The notes under the pieces are model-generated. The model was not told the DNA's origin. It ran no database searches and worked only from the letters and a program-made list of their open reading frames with translations. A program made the translations under genes and the position numbers. 64,000 nucleotides of DNA from Clostridium manihotivorum (lineage in GTDB: Bacteria; Bacillota; Clostridia; Clostridiales; Clostridiaceae), in contig NZ_CP025746.1 in assembly GCF_004015185.1 (NCBI RefSeq), positions 2,001,776 to 2,065,775 on the forward strand. The letters are read 5' to 3'. This document shows positions 17,081 to 25,964 of the stretch, piece after piece. The number at the start of each line of letters is the position of its first letter. Position 1 is the stretch's first letter.

Positions 17081-17857
17081 ATGTTAAAGGATAAAATAGT
17101 TTTTATAAGTGGAGCTAGCAGTGGTATTGGTGAGGCTGCAGCGGTGAGATTTGCAAAGGAAGGTGCTATCCTTATTATTTGTGCAAGAAATTTAGAAAAG
17201 CTTGATGCTTTAAAAGAGCAGTTGGTAAAAGATTATGGAGTTGAGGTTCATACCTATAAGTTAGATGTTCGTGATAAGAAGGCAATTAACAGCGTTTTTG
17301 AAAGTATGCCTGAAAGGCTAAAAAATATAGATATATTGGTGAATAATGCAGGTCTTGCTCAAGGTCTAGAGAAGGTTCAGGAAGAAGATATGGAAGACTT
17401 TGATGTTATGATAGACACAAATATTAAGGGCCTTTTATACCTTACTAGAAAAGTAGTTCCTATCATGATTAACAATGGAAGAGGGCATGTGATAAATATA
17501 GGGTCAACTGCAGGTATAGTCGCATATCCAGGAGGTACTGTTTATTGCGCTACAAAGGCTGCAGTAAAATTTATAAGTGATGGCTTGAGAATGGATGTAG
17601 TTGATACTCCTATTAAGGTAACTAATATACAACCTGGTATGGTGGAGACTAACTTTAGTGTGATAAGATTCCATGGTGATAAGGAAAAAGCTGATGCTGT
17701 TTATGAAGGAATTGAGCCATTAACAGCAGAGGATATAGCAGACGTAATACTTTATACTGCTTCTGTACCTGCACATGTACAGATCTGTGAGGTTACAGTA
17801 ACTCCAACTCATCAGGCTACTGCAGGAGTAGTGCATAAAGAAAAAGTTAGTAAATAG
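17081..17857 (+). CDS. Short-chain dehydrogenase/reductase (YdfG-like)
   Basis: A cytosolic NAD(P)-dependent oxidoreductase of the classical SDR family. The cofactor motif is SGASSGIG (residues 10-17), followed by the NNAG motif, the catalytic Ser in INIGSTAG, and Y-x3-K in YCATKAA. The 258-residue length is normal. The sequence VETNFS-x-IRFHGDKEKADAVYEGIEPL is characteristic of the YdfG/serine-3-dehydrogenase subgroup, which reduces 3-hydroxy acids and malonic semialdehyde; the substrate is an inference. The ribosome site is GAGGTGAAGTAA before the ATG. The gene is monocistronic, with a strong terminator downstream. Confidence 0.92.
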   Translation: MLKDKIVFISGASSGIGEAAAVRFAKEGAILIICARNLEKLDALKEQLVKDYGVEVHTYKLDVRDKKAINSVFESMPERLKNIDILVNNAGLAQGLEKVQEEDMEDFDVMIDTNIKGLLYLTRKVVPIMINNGRGHVINIGSTAGIVAYPGGTVYCATKAAVKFISDGLRMDVVDTPIKVTNIQPGMVETNFSVIRFHGDKEKADAVYEGIEPLTAEDIADVILYTASVPAHVQICEVTVTPTHQATAGVVHKEKVSK

Positions 17858-17915
17858 GGGTTAATGACTTATTTTAGAACATTCTGGATATACATCGCTA
17901 GTGTTCAGGAAAAAT

Positions 17916-17963
17916 AGAGCTAAATAGTTTGGCTATAGGTTGAACTAGCTAGCTCTTTTTTTT
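17916..17963 (+). terminator. Terminator of the SDR gene
   Basis: AGAGCTA...AGTT pairs with AACT...TAGCTCT and is followed by eight T. Confidence 0.85.
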
Positions 17964-18283
17964 ACCTGAAAATTTCTCAATAGCATTATAAAGTTCTTCT
18001 AATAATACTTTTAGTTAAAGCAATAACACTTGTTGAAGCCATACAATTATTATTTAGCAATCTGTACAGAAAATCTAGGGAAAATATAATATAAACTTGG
18101 TATTATAACTGATTTATCTTTCTATACTTTTTCTATATACATTGATATAATGACATAAAAAGATATATAAGCAGTAGGATTTATAATAAGTTTTGTTCAC
18201 AAATTAATTGCAGTATGGTGGTTTAATTTGGCGCAGGTTTCAGGTAATCTAAAGAATGAAGATAAAGGGAAAGGAGTAGAAGA
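17964..18283. other. Spacer, no gene seen
   Basis: AT-rich sequence with only short interrupted frames. The ribosome site AAAGGAG of the next gene lies at its end. Confidence 0.45.
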
Positions 18284-19378
18284 ATGGTATATGTAATTGT
18301 TTTTTTAGTATTACTATGTATAGCAATAGCATTGTTTATAAACTTAAGTCCTGTTTTCGGGGGGAAAGCTAATAAAGAGCTTTACAAGCATTTAGCTAAT
18401 TACTCTAATGGAAAATTTGTCAATGAAAGTGACACAAAAATGAATATGGGAGCCTCCAGTGGTTTTTCAATGCTTAAAGACTCTGTAAAGGATAATAATG
18501 AGAGAAATCCTATTGGGAAGATTCCTGTTTCTGCTATTGATTGGGAGAAAATTAGAAGTGAAGAGGATAGCTTAACTTGGTTAGGACACTCTGCTTTTTT
18601 ACTTAGCGTAGATAATAAAAAGCTTCTTTTAGATCCAATGCTTGGAGCTATTGCATCTCCTGTTTCCTTTGCAGGAAGTAGAAGATATAAATATAGTGAG
18701 AATATGTCACATGTTATTGATGAAATGCCAGATATTGATGCGGTTTTTATTACCCATGATCATTATGATCATTTAGATTATCAGTCTATTATTAAGCTAA
18801 AAAAGAAAGCTTCACATTTCTTTGTACCTTTAGGGGTAGGCGCTCATTTGATACGTTGGGGTATAACAAAGGATAAAATCACGGAGCTTAATTGGTGGCA
18901 GGAAACAAGTTTTGATGATATAAGACTAGCATTTCTTCCTTCTAAGCACTTTTCAGGTAGAGGAATTTTGAATAGAGACACAACCTTGTGGGGAGGCTGG
19001 GCTATTTTTGGAAGCCATACAAGTATTTATACCAGCGGAGATGGTGGTTATGGTGAGCATTTTAAGAAGATAGGAGAAAAATATGGTCCTTTTGATATTA
19101 CCTTGATTGAAGGAGCTCAGTATGATAGACGTTGGTCTTCAGTACATATGATACCAGAAGAGTCCGTTCAGGCTCATTTAGATGTAAAGGGAAAGAATAT
19201 GATGCTAATGCATTGGGGGGCCTTTACCTTAGCCTTTCATGGCTGGAAGGAACCAGTGGAAAGAGCTTCAAAGGAAGCAGAAAAATCAGAGGTTAATTTA
19301 ATAGCACCTAAAATTGGTGAAACTGTAATATTGGAAGCTGATCTAAACAGGACTTTTTCTCCTTGGTGGAACTATTAA
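18284..19378 (+). CDS. MBL-fold metallo-hydrolase, membrane-anchored (UlaG/NAPE-PLD-like)
   Basis: A metallo-beta-lactamase-fold hydrolase. The N-terminal about 22 residues (VYVIVFLVLLCIAIALFINL) form a signal anchor, so the enzyme is probably at the outer face of the membrane. The core starts at LTWLGHSAFLL, and the metal motif FITHDHYDHLDYQ gives HxHxDH. Later ligands are in KHFSGRG, SGDGGYG and MLMHWGAF. The segment NPIGKIPVSAIDWEKIRSEE before the core is typical of the N-acyl-phosphatidylethanolamine phospholipase-like group. The substrate is not known. The ribosome site is AAAGGAG. It is followed 50 bases later by the helicase genes, perhaps co-transcribed. Confidence 0.87.
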   Translation: MVYVIVFLVLLCIAIALFINLSPVFGGKANKELYKHLANYSNGKFVNESDTKMNMGASSGFSMLKDSVKDNNERNPIGKIPVSAIDWEKIRSEEDSLTWLGHSAFLLSVDNKKLLLDPMLGAIASPVSFAGSRRYKYSENMSHVIDEMPDIDAVFITHDHYDHLDYQSIIKLKKKASHFFVPLGVGAHLIRWGITKDKITELNWWQETSFDDIRLAFLPSKHFSGRGILNRDTTLWGGWAIFGSHTSIYTSGDGGYGEHFKKIGEKYGPFDITLIEGAQYDRRWSSVHMIPEESVQAHLDVKGKNMMLMHWGAFTLAFHGWKEPVERASKEAEKSEVNLIAPKIGETVILEADLNRTFSPWWNY

Positions 19379-19428
19379 ACATGAAGAACCTTATATACGG
19401 TTGATTTATTAGAAGAGGAGCAAACTTA

Positions 19429-22092
19429 ATGAACATAGATGATTTAATCATATATAATAAGACAATACCTAAGAGGGCAGGAAAGTATTCGGAATTTCCA
19501 AGTAACCTTTCGCAGGAGTTAAGTGAATATCTTTCCTCAAAAAGAATTGATAAGTTATACTGTCACCAGTCAGAAATGTTTGAAAAGGCAATGGAACGAA
19601 ATAATGTTGTGATAACTACTTCCACAGCAAGCGGAAAGACACTAAGCTTTTTATTGCCTGTTATTCAGGAAATATTATCAAATCCTTTGGCAAGAGCTAT
19701 TTTTATATACCCTACAAAGGCATTGGCCAGTGACCAATATCGTGCTATTAAGCCTTATCTAGAATACTTTGGAGAAAACAGAATTTCAGCAGGAGTATAT
19801 GACGGAGATACAACTGTAAATGAAAGAAGTAGAATTAGAAAAAATGCCAACATTATATTAACTAATCCAGAAATGATAAATGCAGCATTTTTGCCTAATC
19901 ATAGTAAGTTCGGATTTGATTTTATATTTTCTAATCTGAAATTTGTAGTTATCGATGAGTTACATACCTATAGAGGTGCTTTTGGATCTCACTTAGCCAA
20001 TGTATTTAGAAGACTAGGAAGAGTATGCAGGTACTACAACTCATCTCCTCAGTACCTTTGTAGCTCAGCAACCATAGCCAATCCAGTAGAACTTGCAGAA
20101 GAAATCTGTGGACAAAAATTTATTAGAATCGATAAGGATGGCTCACCTGCTGCAAAAAGGAAATATATGCTTGTACAACCGCCAAAGATAATGGGGGATG
20201 ATAAAAAATATTACGGACAAGTACAAACAACAACGGTAGCAGCAGATTTGATACCTGACTTAGTGGAGAATGATAATAGCTTCATAGCCTTTGCAAAATC
20301 AAGAAGAAATGTGGAAGTAATATTAAAGGAAGCAAGAGATAAATTAGAAACGGAAAGCTTTTTTGGCGCATCCCTAGCAGATAAGATATCAGGTTACAGG
20401 GGCGGGTATACTCCCTTAGAGCGTAAGGAAATAGAAAATAAGATGATCACTGGGGGTTTGCGTGGATTGATTTCTACCAATGCTCTAGAACTAGGAATAG
20501 ATATTGGAAAAATTGATACTACAATACTGGTTGGATATCCAGGTACTAGAGCCTCCTTTTGGCAGCAGACAGGAAGAGCAGGTAGAAGCGGCAAAGAAAG
20601 TTCTAATTGTTTAATTCTTGATAATCTGCCTTTTGATCAATATATAGGTATTAATCCAGATTGGCTCTTTGAAAGCGGCAGTGAGAATGCAGTGATTGAC
20701 AAGAATAATCTTCTTATAGAGCTTGCCCATATACGTGCTGCAGCTGCTGAGATACCTTTAACCTTAAATGATATTTCTATTTTCCCTGACCTTGGCGAAA
20801 CCATTCCAGTGCTTATAAGGGCAAAAGAACTGACTAATCAAAGTGGTAAGTTTGCATGGTGTGGCAACTCCTTTCCGGCAGGAGATTTTAGCTTAAGAAA
20901 TATTGATAAATTTAGATATAAACTTATTAATCAAGTGAATAGTAAAGAAATAACAGAGATGGATGAAATGCAGGCCTTCCGTGAGATTCATAATGGAGCC
21001 ATATATATGCATGATGGTGTTCAGTACCAAGTTATAAGGCTTGATTTGGAAAGTAAGACTGCTTTTGCTATTCCCTTTAACGGAAACTACTACACTATGC
21101 CTGGAGGCAATACAAGTATCAGGATTATTCAAGGAAATAGAGATATGGACTATAAAAGGGTAAAGGTTGCCTTTGGTGATATAAATGTGGATGAGATAGT
21201 TTATATGTATAAGAAACTTCAATTCCACAACCATCAAAACTTAGGCTTTGAGCAATTAGAAAGACCATTATCAAAGGATTTTGATACGGAAAGTACTTGG
21301 ATAAGGATTCCTAACAATGTGGTTAAGGTATACAGATGGATGCTTCAGGAAAGTGAAAATGGAATGTTTATAAGAAACAATCATTTTGAAGGGTTATGTT
21401 ATGCTATTAAAAATGTGGCAATGATGATTACCATGACTGAGCAGGAGGATATTGGAGTTGCAATGTCAAATAACGCCATAGAGTTAAGTGACAATTTTGA
21501 AGATGAAGTATATATGTTCATTTATGATAAATATATAGGTGGTTTAGGTTATTCAGAAAAAGTATTTGATCTTGCTAATGAGATTATTGATGGTGCTATT
21601 AAGCTGGTAGGAGGCTGCAAGTGCGAAAGTGGCTGCGCTGCATGTATCGGTGATTATAAGCTAAACAAGGCTATGGTATTATGGGGGTTAAAAAACTTAT
21701 TAGATGAAATGGAAGCTCCAAAGGATGTTAAGCTGGTGGAGTATGCTGAGTCAACCTTTATTAGAAAGCCATTTAAGTTTACTAAGCTACAGGAAAAGTG
21801 GAGTGAATTCTGTGAGTACATTAAGGAAAATGGTGATTCCTTTGCAACATTTTTAAGTACAATTCCTGAAATTGAGATAGATAATAGAACTATTACTTTG
21901 GTGTTAAATAATCCTTTTTATAAGGAATGGGTGATGGAAGAGACAAATAAAAAGAGCATATTGAATATAATTTCCTTCCACACCGATGCTCCAGCGGGAA
22001 TCACTCTAAAAGTAAGACTTGAAGCTAATGACGCTGACAGAAAGATCATAAAAAATAAATTAGAGAAAAGATATGAAGATCTTGTGGAATAG
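19429..22092 (+). CDS. DEAD/DEAH-box helicase with DUF1998 zinc domain (MrfA/YprA-like)
   Basis: A superfamily 2 DNA helicase. Motif I is TASGKTLSF (about residue 66), motif II DELH, motif III SSATIANP and motif VI QQTGRAGRSGK. The C-terminal half carries the DUF1998 domain with a four-cysteine cluster CKCESGCAAC (about residues 728-737). Bacillus subtilis MrfA, a 3'-5' helicase repairing mitomycin C damage, has this layout. The 887-residue length is somewhat longer than that protein, with an extra C-terminal part of about 130 residues. It lies nine bases before a UvrD-like helicase gene, and no MrfB-type exonuclease gene is visible in the window. Confidence 0.93.
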   Translation: MNIDDLIIYNKTIPKRAGKYSEFPSNLSQELSEYLSSKRIDKLYCHQSEMFEKAMERNNVVITTSTASGKTLSFLLPVIQEILSNPLARAIFIYPTKALASDQYRAIKPYLEYFGENRISAGVYDGDTTVNERSRIRKNANIILTNPEMINAAFLPNHSKFGFDFIFSNLKFVVIDELHTYRGAFGSHLANVFRRLGRVCRYYNSSPQYLCSSATIANPVELAEEICGQKFIRIDKDGSPAAKRKYMLVQPPKIMGDDKKYYGQVQTTTVAADLIPDLVENDNSFIAFAKSRRNVEVILKEARDKLETESFFGASLADKISGYRGGYTPLERKEIENKMITGGLRGLISTNALELGIDIGKIDTTILVGYPGTRASFWQQTGRAGRSGKESSNCLILDNLPFDQYIGINPDWLFESGSENAVIDKNNLLIELAHIRAAAAEIPLTLNDISIFPDLGETIPVLIRAKELTNQSGKFAWCGNSFPAGDFSLRNIDKFRYKLINQVNSKEITEMDEMQAFREIHNGAIYMHDGVQYQVIRLDLESKTAFAIPFNGNYYTMPGGNTSIRIIQGNRDMDYKRVKVAFGDINVDEIVYMYKKLQFHNHQNLGFEQLERPLSKDFDTESTWIRIPNNVVKVYRWMLQESENGMFIRNNHFEGLCYAIKNVAMMITMTEQEDIGVAMSNNAIELSDNFEDEVYMFIYDKYIGGLGYSEKVFDLANEIIDGAIKLVGGCKCESGCAACIGDYKLNKAMVLWGLKNLLDEMEAPKDVKLVEYAESTFIRKPFKFTKLQEKWSEFCEYIKENGDSFATFLSTIPEIEIDNRTITLVLNNPFYKEWVMEETNKKSILNIISFHTDAPAGITLKVRLEANDADRKIIKNKLEKRYEDLVE

Positions 22093-22101
22093 GAGGATTC
22101 C

Positions 22102-24198
22102 ATGGACTATAAAAAAGAACTAGAAAGATTGAATGAATATCAAAGAGAAGCAGTACTGAATGAAAGTGAAGCCTGCATTGTAAAAGCAAACGTGGGAAGC
22201 GGAAAGACCACCGTGCTGACTTCAAAGGTTATATATCTTCACTACGAAAAGAATGTAAGTTATAAGGATATGATTGTTTTAACCTTTACTAATAAGGCGG
22301 CTAATGAGATAAAGGAGAGGTTAGTAGCACTTGATAGCAGTATTCAGCTAGAACAGCTAGAAGGCTTTGGAACCTTTCATAGCGTTGCCCTTAATTTGTT
22401 GAAAAATTCGTTACCTGTTGATAAGTTAGGCTATACTAAAGAGTTTATGGTTATAGAACCAGAAGAAGAATTAGATATTGCCCTGGAAATAATACAGGAA
22501 GAAAAGCTTACAATTAAGTATAAGAATCGTTTGAAAAAGAGGCTGGAGCAGGCTTCTTGCTTGGAGAAGGAAGGGGAAAAGGTTTCGAAATATAATGATG
22601 ATATATTTAAGTTAGTAGATTTAATAAAAGAAGAAAAAGTCAAGCAAAACAAAATGACCTTTGAAGATATATTAAAGAATGTAAATATTCTGTTGGAACA
22701 TAGTGAGGCTGCACCTAAGTGGATAATAATAGATGAAGTCCAAGATAGTGATAAATTGCAGCTTGATTTTATTGATAAGCTTAAAAGGCCAGATACAAAA
22801 TTATTTGCAGTAGGTGACCCAAATCAGGTTATATACAGCTGGCGCGGAAGTACTCTCAATGTATTTTATACACTAAAGCATAAATACATGGCAAAAGAAC
22901 TGACGCTTCCAATTAATTATAGATCAAGTACTTCTATTTTAGAGGCCGCTAGATGTTTCTTACTAGATGGAAGTGAGCTAAAAGGTATTAGGGAGACAGG
23001 AAGTAACATTATAGTTAAGAATCATTACAATCCTTTTAATGAAGCTTGCTATTTAGTTGATAAGATAAAGGAACTACATAGCTCAGGGATAAAGTATAGT
23101 GAAATGGCTGTTTTTTATAGACTACAGAATCAATCACAGGTTTTTGAGGATGTATTCTTAAAAAATCAGATTCCTTATGAAGTATCCATGAAGAAAAATA
23201 TACGAGATATTCCGGTGCTCAATTGGATGATAAAATTACTTCGATTTTCCATAAATCCTAATGACTTTTCCTCTGGCTTATATGTTATTAGTAATAAGGA
23301 TTATGGTGAGAGGATAAAGGAAGCAGCAGCAAGAAAGCTTTTGAAAGAGCAGGTTATAGAAAAATCAGAGTTATATTCCAAAATGCATAGCTTCCTTAAC
23401 GCTTGTTCTTATGTAAAAGAGGCAAAGGAGCTTTATAACTATTTTCAATTGGATAAGTATATAAGACCAACCTCAGCTAGCTATGAAGACGATAAAGAAG
23501 CTATTTATGCTCTGCTTGATATTATTACGGAGTATGTGAAAGAAAAAGAAATGCAATTCGTTGACGGACTTAGAGATTTTGTAAACTCCTCAGCTTTGTA
23601 CGGAGTTAATATATTTAAAAAAGATATAAGTAATGATAATGATACTGTAAAGCTAATGACCTTACATGCCTCTAAGGGATTAGAGTTTTCCTATGTGTTC
23701 ATTACAGGTGTAAACTATGGTCTTATTCCGTTACAGACTAGGGCTATGGAAGAAGAAGAGGAAGAAATGAGACTATTTTTTGTTGGTCTTACTAGAGCAA
23801 AAGATTGCCTAGAGCTATCTTACTATACCAATCCAGACTATCACAGAGCAGTGCCTGGAGAAAGCAGATATATTCATATGCTGCCACAACAGCTAATACA
23901 GAATGATAACAATAAAGGTGAAGGCGTAAGCTTACAGGAGCTTAAAAAGCAAATTATAGAAGCTAGAAATCAGGAACAGGAAGAAGAAGTAGCCGTAGAA
24001 GGCTTAGCTGAAAATATTGAAAATGCTGAGTCAGAAGCTGCTAAGGCTATAAGAAAAGTAAAACACAAAAAATATGGCATAGGAAAAGTTATCAGTGAAG
24101 ATGATATGATACTGGAGGTTGAATTCGAGAACTATGGAGTGAAGGAATTTGTAAAGGCATTTAGTGAACTGGAGTTTTTAGAATTTTCTGTATTATAA
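22102..24198 (+). CDS. UvrD/PcrA-like superfamily 1 DNA helicase
   Basis: An ATP-dependent 3'-5' DNA helicase. Motif I is ANVGSGKTT (about residues 29-37), motif Ia is VLTFTNKAANEIKERL, motif II IIDEVQDSD, motif III GDPNQVIYSWRGS, motif IV NYRSS, motif V LMTLHASKGLEFSYVF and motif VI LFFVGLTRAKD. The end (KHKKYGIGKVI...VEFENYG) is the Tudor-like C-terminal domain of UvrD and PcrA. At 698 residues it is slightly short for the family. The ATG follows TAGGAGGATTCC, right after the MrfA-like gene, so the two are co-transcribed and probably act in one repair pathway. Confidence 0.92.
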   Translation: MDYKKELERLNEYQREAVLNESEACIVKANVGSGKTTVLTSKVIYLHYEKNVSYKDMIVLTFTNKAANEIKERLVALDSSIQLEQLEGFGTFHSVALNLLKNSLPVDKLGYTKEFMVIEPEEELDIALEIIQEEKLTIKYKNRLKKRLEQASCLEKEGEKVSKYNDDIFKLVDLIKEEKVKQNKMTFEDILKNVNILLEHSEAAPKWIIIDEVQDSDKLQLDFIDKLKRPDTKLFAVGDPNQVIYSWRGSTLNVFYTLKHKYMAKELTLPINYRSSTSILEAARCFLLDGSELKGIRETGSNIIVKNHYNPFNEACYLVDKIKELHSSGIKYSEMAVFYRLQNQSQVFEDVFLKNQIPYEVSMKKNIRDIPVLNWMIKLLRFSINPNDFSSGLYVISNKDYGERIKEAAARKLLKEQVIEKSELYSKMHSFLNACSYVKEAKELYNYFQLDKYIRPTSASYEDDKEAIYALLDIITEYVKEKEMQFVDGLRDFVNSSALYGVNIFKKDISNDNDTVKLMTLHASKGLEFSYVFITGVNYGLIPLQTRAMEEEEEEMRLFFVGLTRAKDCLELSYYTNPDYHRAVPGESRYIHMLPQQLIQNDNNKGEGVSLQELKKQIIEARNQEQEEEVAVEGLAENIENAESEAAKAIRKVKHKKYGIGKVISEDDMILEVEFENYGVKEFVKAFSELEFLEFSVL

Positions 24199-24261
24199 GT
24201 ATTTATTTTTGCCTATTTACTACGATAATTAATCATAAAGTCCAAGGAAGGAGTTTTATGC

Positions 24262-24522
24262 ATGGAGGTTGAAAAAAAGGTAGAAAGGATTATAGCAGTA
24301 CCTAAGGTCCGTATCGTACAGAAAGATTATAGGTTTAGAAATCTTCTCCTTAAAAAGAAGAAACAGTGGCGTAACAAGGATGGTAAAGCCGCTGAAGATA
24401 AAGCTACTGAAGATAAAGTGGATGATGACTATATGGAGGATAAAAGTTATGTTGAGGAAGTAAAGAAAGCCTTAATGTACGGAGACATTGGTCATGGTGT
24501 TTTACTGGATAAAAAGGTCTAG
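24262..24522 (+). CDS. Small charged hypothetical protein, 86 aa
   Basis: Unrecognised. The ATG at 24262 follows GGAAGGAG by about ten bases. The protein is very rich in Lys, Glu and Asp, with a short degenerate repeat (KAAEDKATEDKVDDD). The N-terminus has hydrophobic alternation (ERIIAVPKVRIVQKDYRF) that could be one or two beta strands, and it ends YGDIGHGVLLDKKV. There is no membrane segment. It follows the UvrD-like gene by 63 bases and is ended by a strong terminator, so it closes the helicase operon. Confidence 0.6.
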   Translation: MEVEKKVERIIAVPKVRIVQKDYRFRNLLLKKKKQWRNKDGKAAEDKATEDKVDDDYMEDKSYVEEVKKALMYGDIGHGVLLDKKV

Positions 24523-24568
24523 TAATAAGAAATTATATTAGAACAGTTTTAAAAAATTATATAATTAT

Positions 24569-24607
24569 AAGCTGGTTTCTTTGATGAAGAGAAGCCAGCT
24601 TTTTTTG
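24569..24607 (+). terminator. Terminator of the helicase operon
   Basis: AAGCTGGTTTCT and AGAAGCCAGCTT pair around TTGATGAAG, followed by a run of T. Confidence 0.85.
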
Positions 24608-24678
24608 TTATATTGATTAATATCATAGGTTACATCTGTTGTTATAACAGGTTGCCAATTAGCAATACAACTGTACCA

Positions 24679-25575
24679 CTAGCTTTGGCTGTTACGATAG
24701 TGCTTAGGCGAGCAGCCGATGGTCTGGGTAAATAATCTGTTGTAATAGCTTATACTATTAAAACCAGATAGATTAGCTACTTCACTGATTTTCTTATCTG
24801 TGCCTAGAAGCATATGACAGCTTTGAAGGATGCGATAGCGCATTATGTATTGAATTGGAGTGACCTTCATAGTCTTTTTGAACATACGACAGAACTGACC
24901 TTCACTCATAGGAATGAAACCTGCCAGCTCTGATAAGGTAATCTCATAGGAGTAGTTATCCTGTATATGCTGTATGACTGGTTTTAAGCGCTCTAAGTTG
25001 AGGAGATCTGCATCCTTAAAATCGCTTTTTACATTAGAGTGCTTGTAGTATAGATCCCAAATTATAAATAGGTGGCTTTTTATCTCTAGCTCGTGTAACT
25101 CAAGCTCATACTCCTCATACTTATTGATATCTATAAGAAGCTTCATTATCTTAGCTTGCCAAGAATCAGGATTGGCATCTGCATCAGCTTTTCTTATAAC
25201 TTCGCAAGGTTCAAGGCTGCTATTTAGTATAGGCAGGATATATTTTTTGCAGAAACGGGAGTTTAAGTTTTCATGAAAGAGCTGATAGGAAAAGTCAAGA
25301 GCAAAAAAACTGCATCTTTCTTTGGAGGCCGCTTTAGCAGAATGGTTGAAGTTTGAGTTAATAAAAACATAGTCGCCTGGATTTAAAAGGTATTCGTGCT
25401 GTTCTATTGTAAAGAATACACTTCCTTCTGTTAAGAAAAGTATTTCAAACTCTTTGTGCCAATGAAGATAGAAAAGCATATCTGTGCCTTCAGGGTAAGT
25501 AAGCTTATGGAGAGCTATTGGCAGTTCGGCAGTACCATGAAGCATTTTTTCCTCAAAATTGCGGTGTTCTTTCAT
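24679..25575 (-). CDS. AraC-family transcriptional regulator
   Basis: A sugar-type AraC regulator of 298 residues. The N-terminal part is a cupin sensor domain (FYLHWHKEFEILFLTEGSVFF, then LNPGDYVFINSNFNHSA). The C-terminal about 100 residues hold the double helix-turn-helix: ITLSELAGFIPMSEGQFCRMF for the first and KISEVANLSGFNSISYYNRLF for the second, with the P-x-x-Y/H-RN end (SPKHYRNS). The ATG follows AGGAGGATTTTTA. It is divergent from the alpha-xylosidase gene and therefore the likely activator of the glycoside hydrolase genes to its right. Confidence 0.93.
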   Translation of the reverse strand: MKEHRNFEEKMLHGTAELPIALHKLTYPEGTDMLFYLHWHKEFEILFLTEGSVFFTIEQHEYLLNPGDYVFINSNFNHSAKAASKERCSFFALDFSYQLFHENLNSRFCKKYILPILNSSLEPCEVIRKADADANPDSWQAKIMKLLIDINKYEEYELELHELEIKSHLFIIWDLYYKHSNVKSDFKDADLLNLERLKPVIQHIQDNYSYEITLSELAGFIPMSEGQFCRMFKKTMKVTPIQYIMRYRILQSCHMLLGTDKKISEVANLSGFNSISYYNRLFTQTIGCSPKHYRNSQS

Positions 25576-25964
25576 TAAAAATCCTCCTAGATCACAGAAA
25601 ATTTATATAACATCAAAATAGTGCAAGAAATAAGCATTATAGTTAAAGAATTCATATCTAAACATCAATATAATAACATATAGAAGGGTGATAGTAAATG
25701 TGTTAGTTGTAATTCTATATATGTTCATTCTCAGAATGTAAAATAGGTTATTTAAATATCTTTAATAGTTTGGCTATATTAAAGTAACGTGTTTGAATTA
25801 AGTGGTCAGTCATCCAATTTTTATATGTGCTTGTTCAAAGAATTAATATGATTTTAACTTAATTTAAACAATATTTTTCAGTATAGCCAATAAATTAAGT
25901 TTGAAAGAAATAAAAATAATAGGGTAGTATTGTTTCTTTATGAGGCAATAGAAAGGGGTTAAAA
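25576..25964. promoter_or_regulatory. Divergent promoter region of the AraC regulator and alpha-xylosidase
   Basis: No gene is present. TTGAAA at 25901-25906 and TAGTAT at 25925-25930, 18 bases apart, could be the alpha-xylosidase promoter. The AraC regulator would act here, but I see no clear direct repeats to call an operator. Confidence 0.35.
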
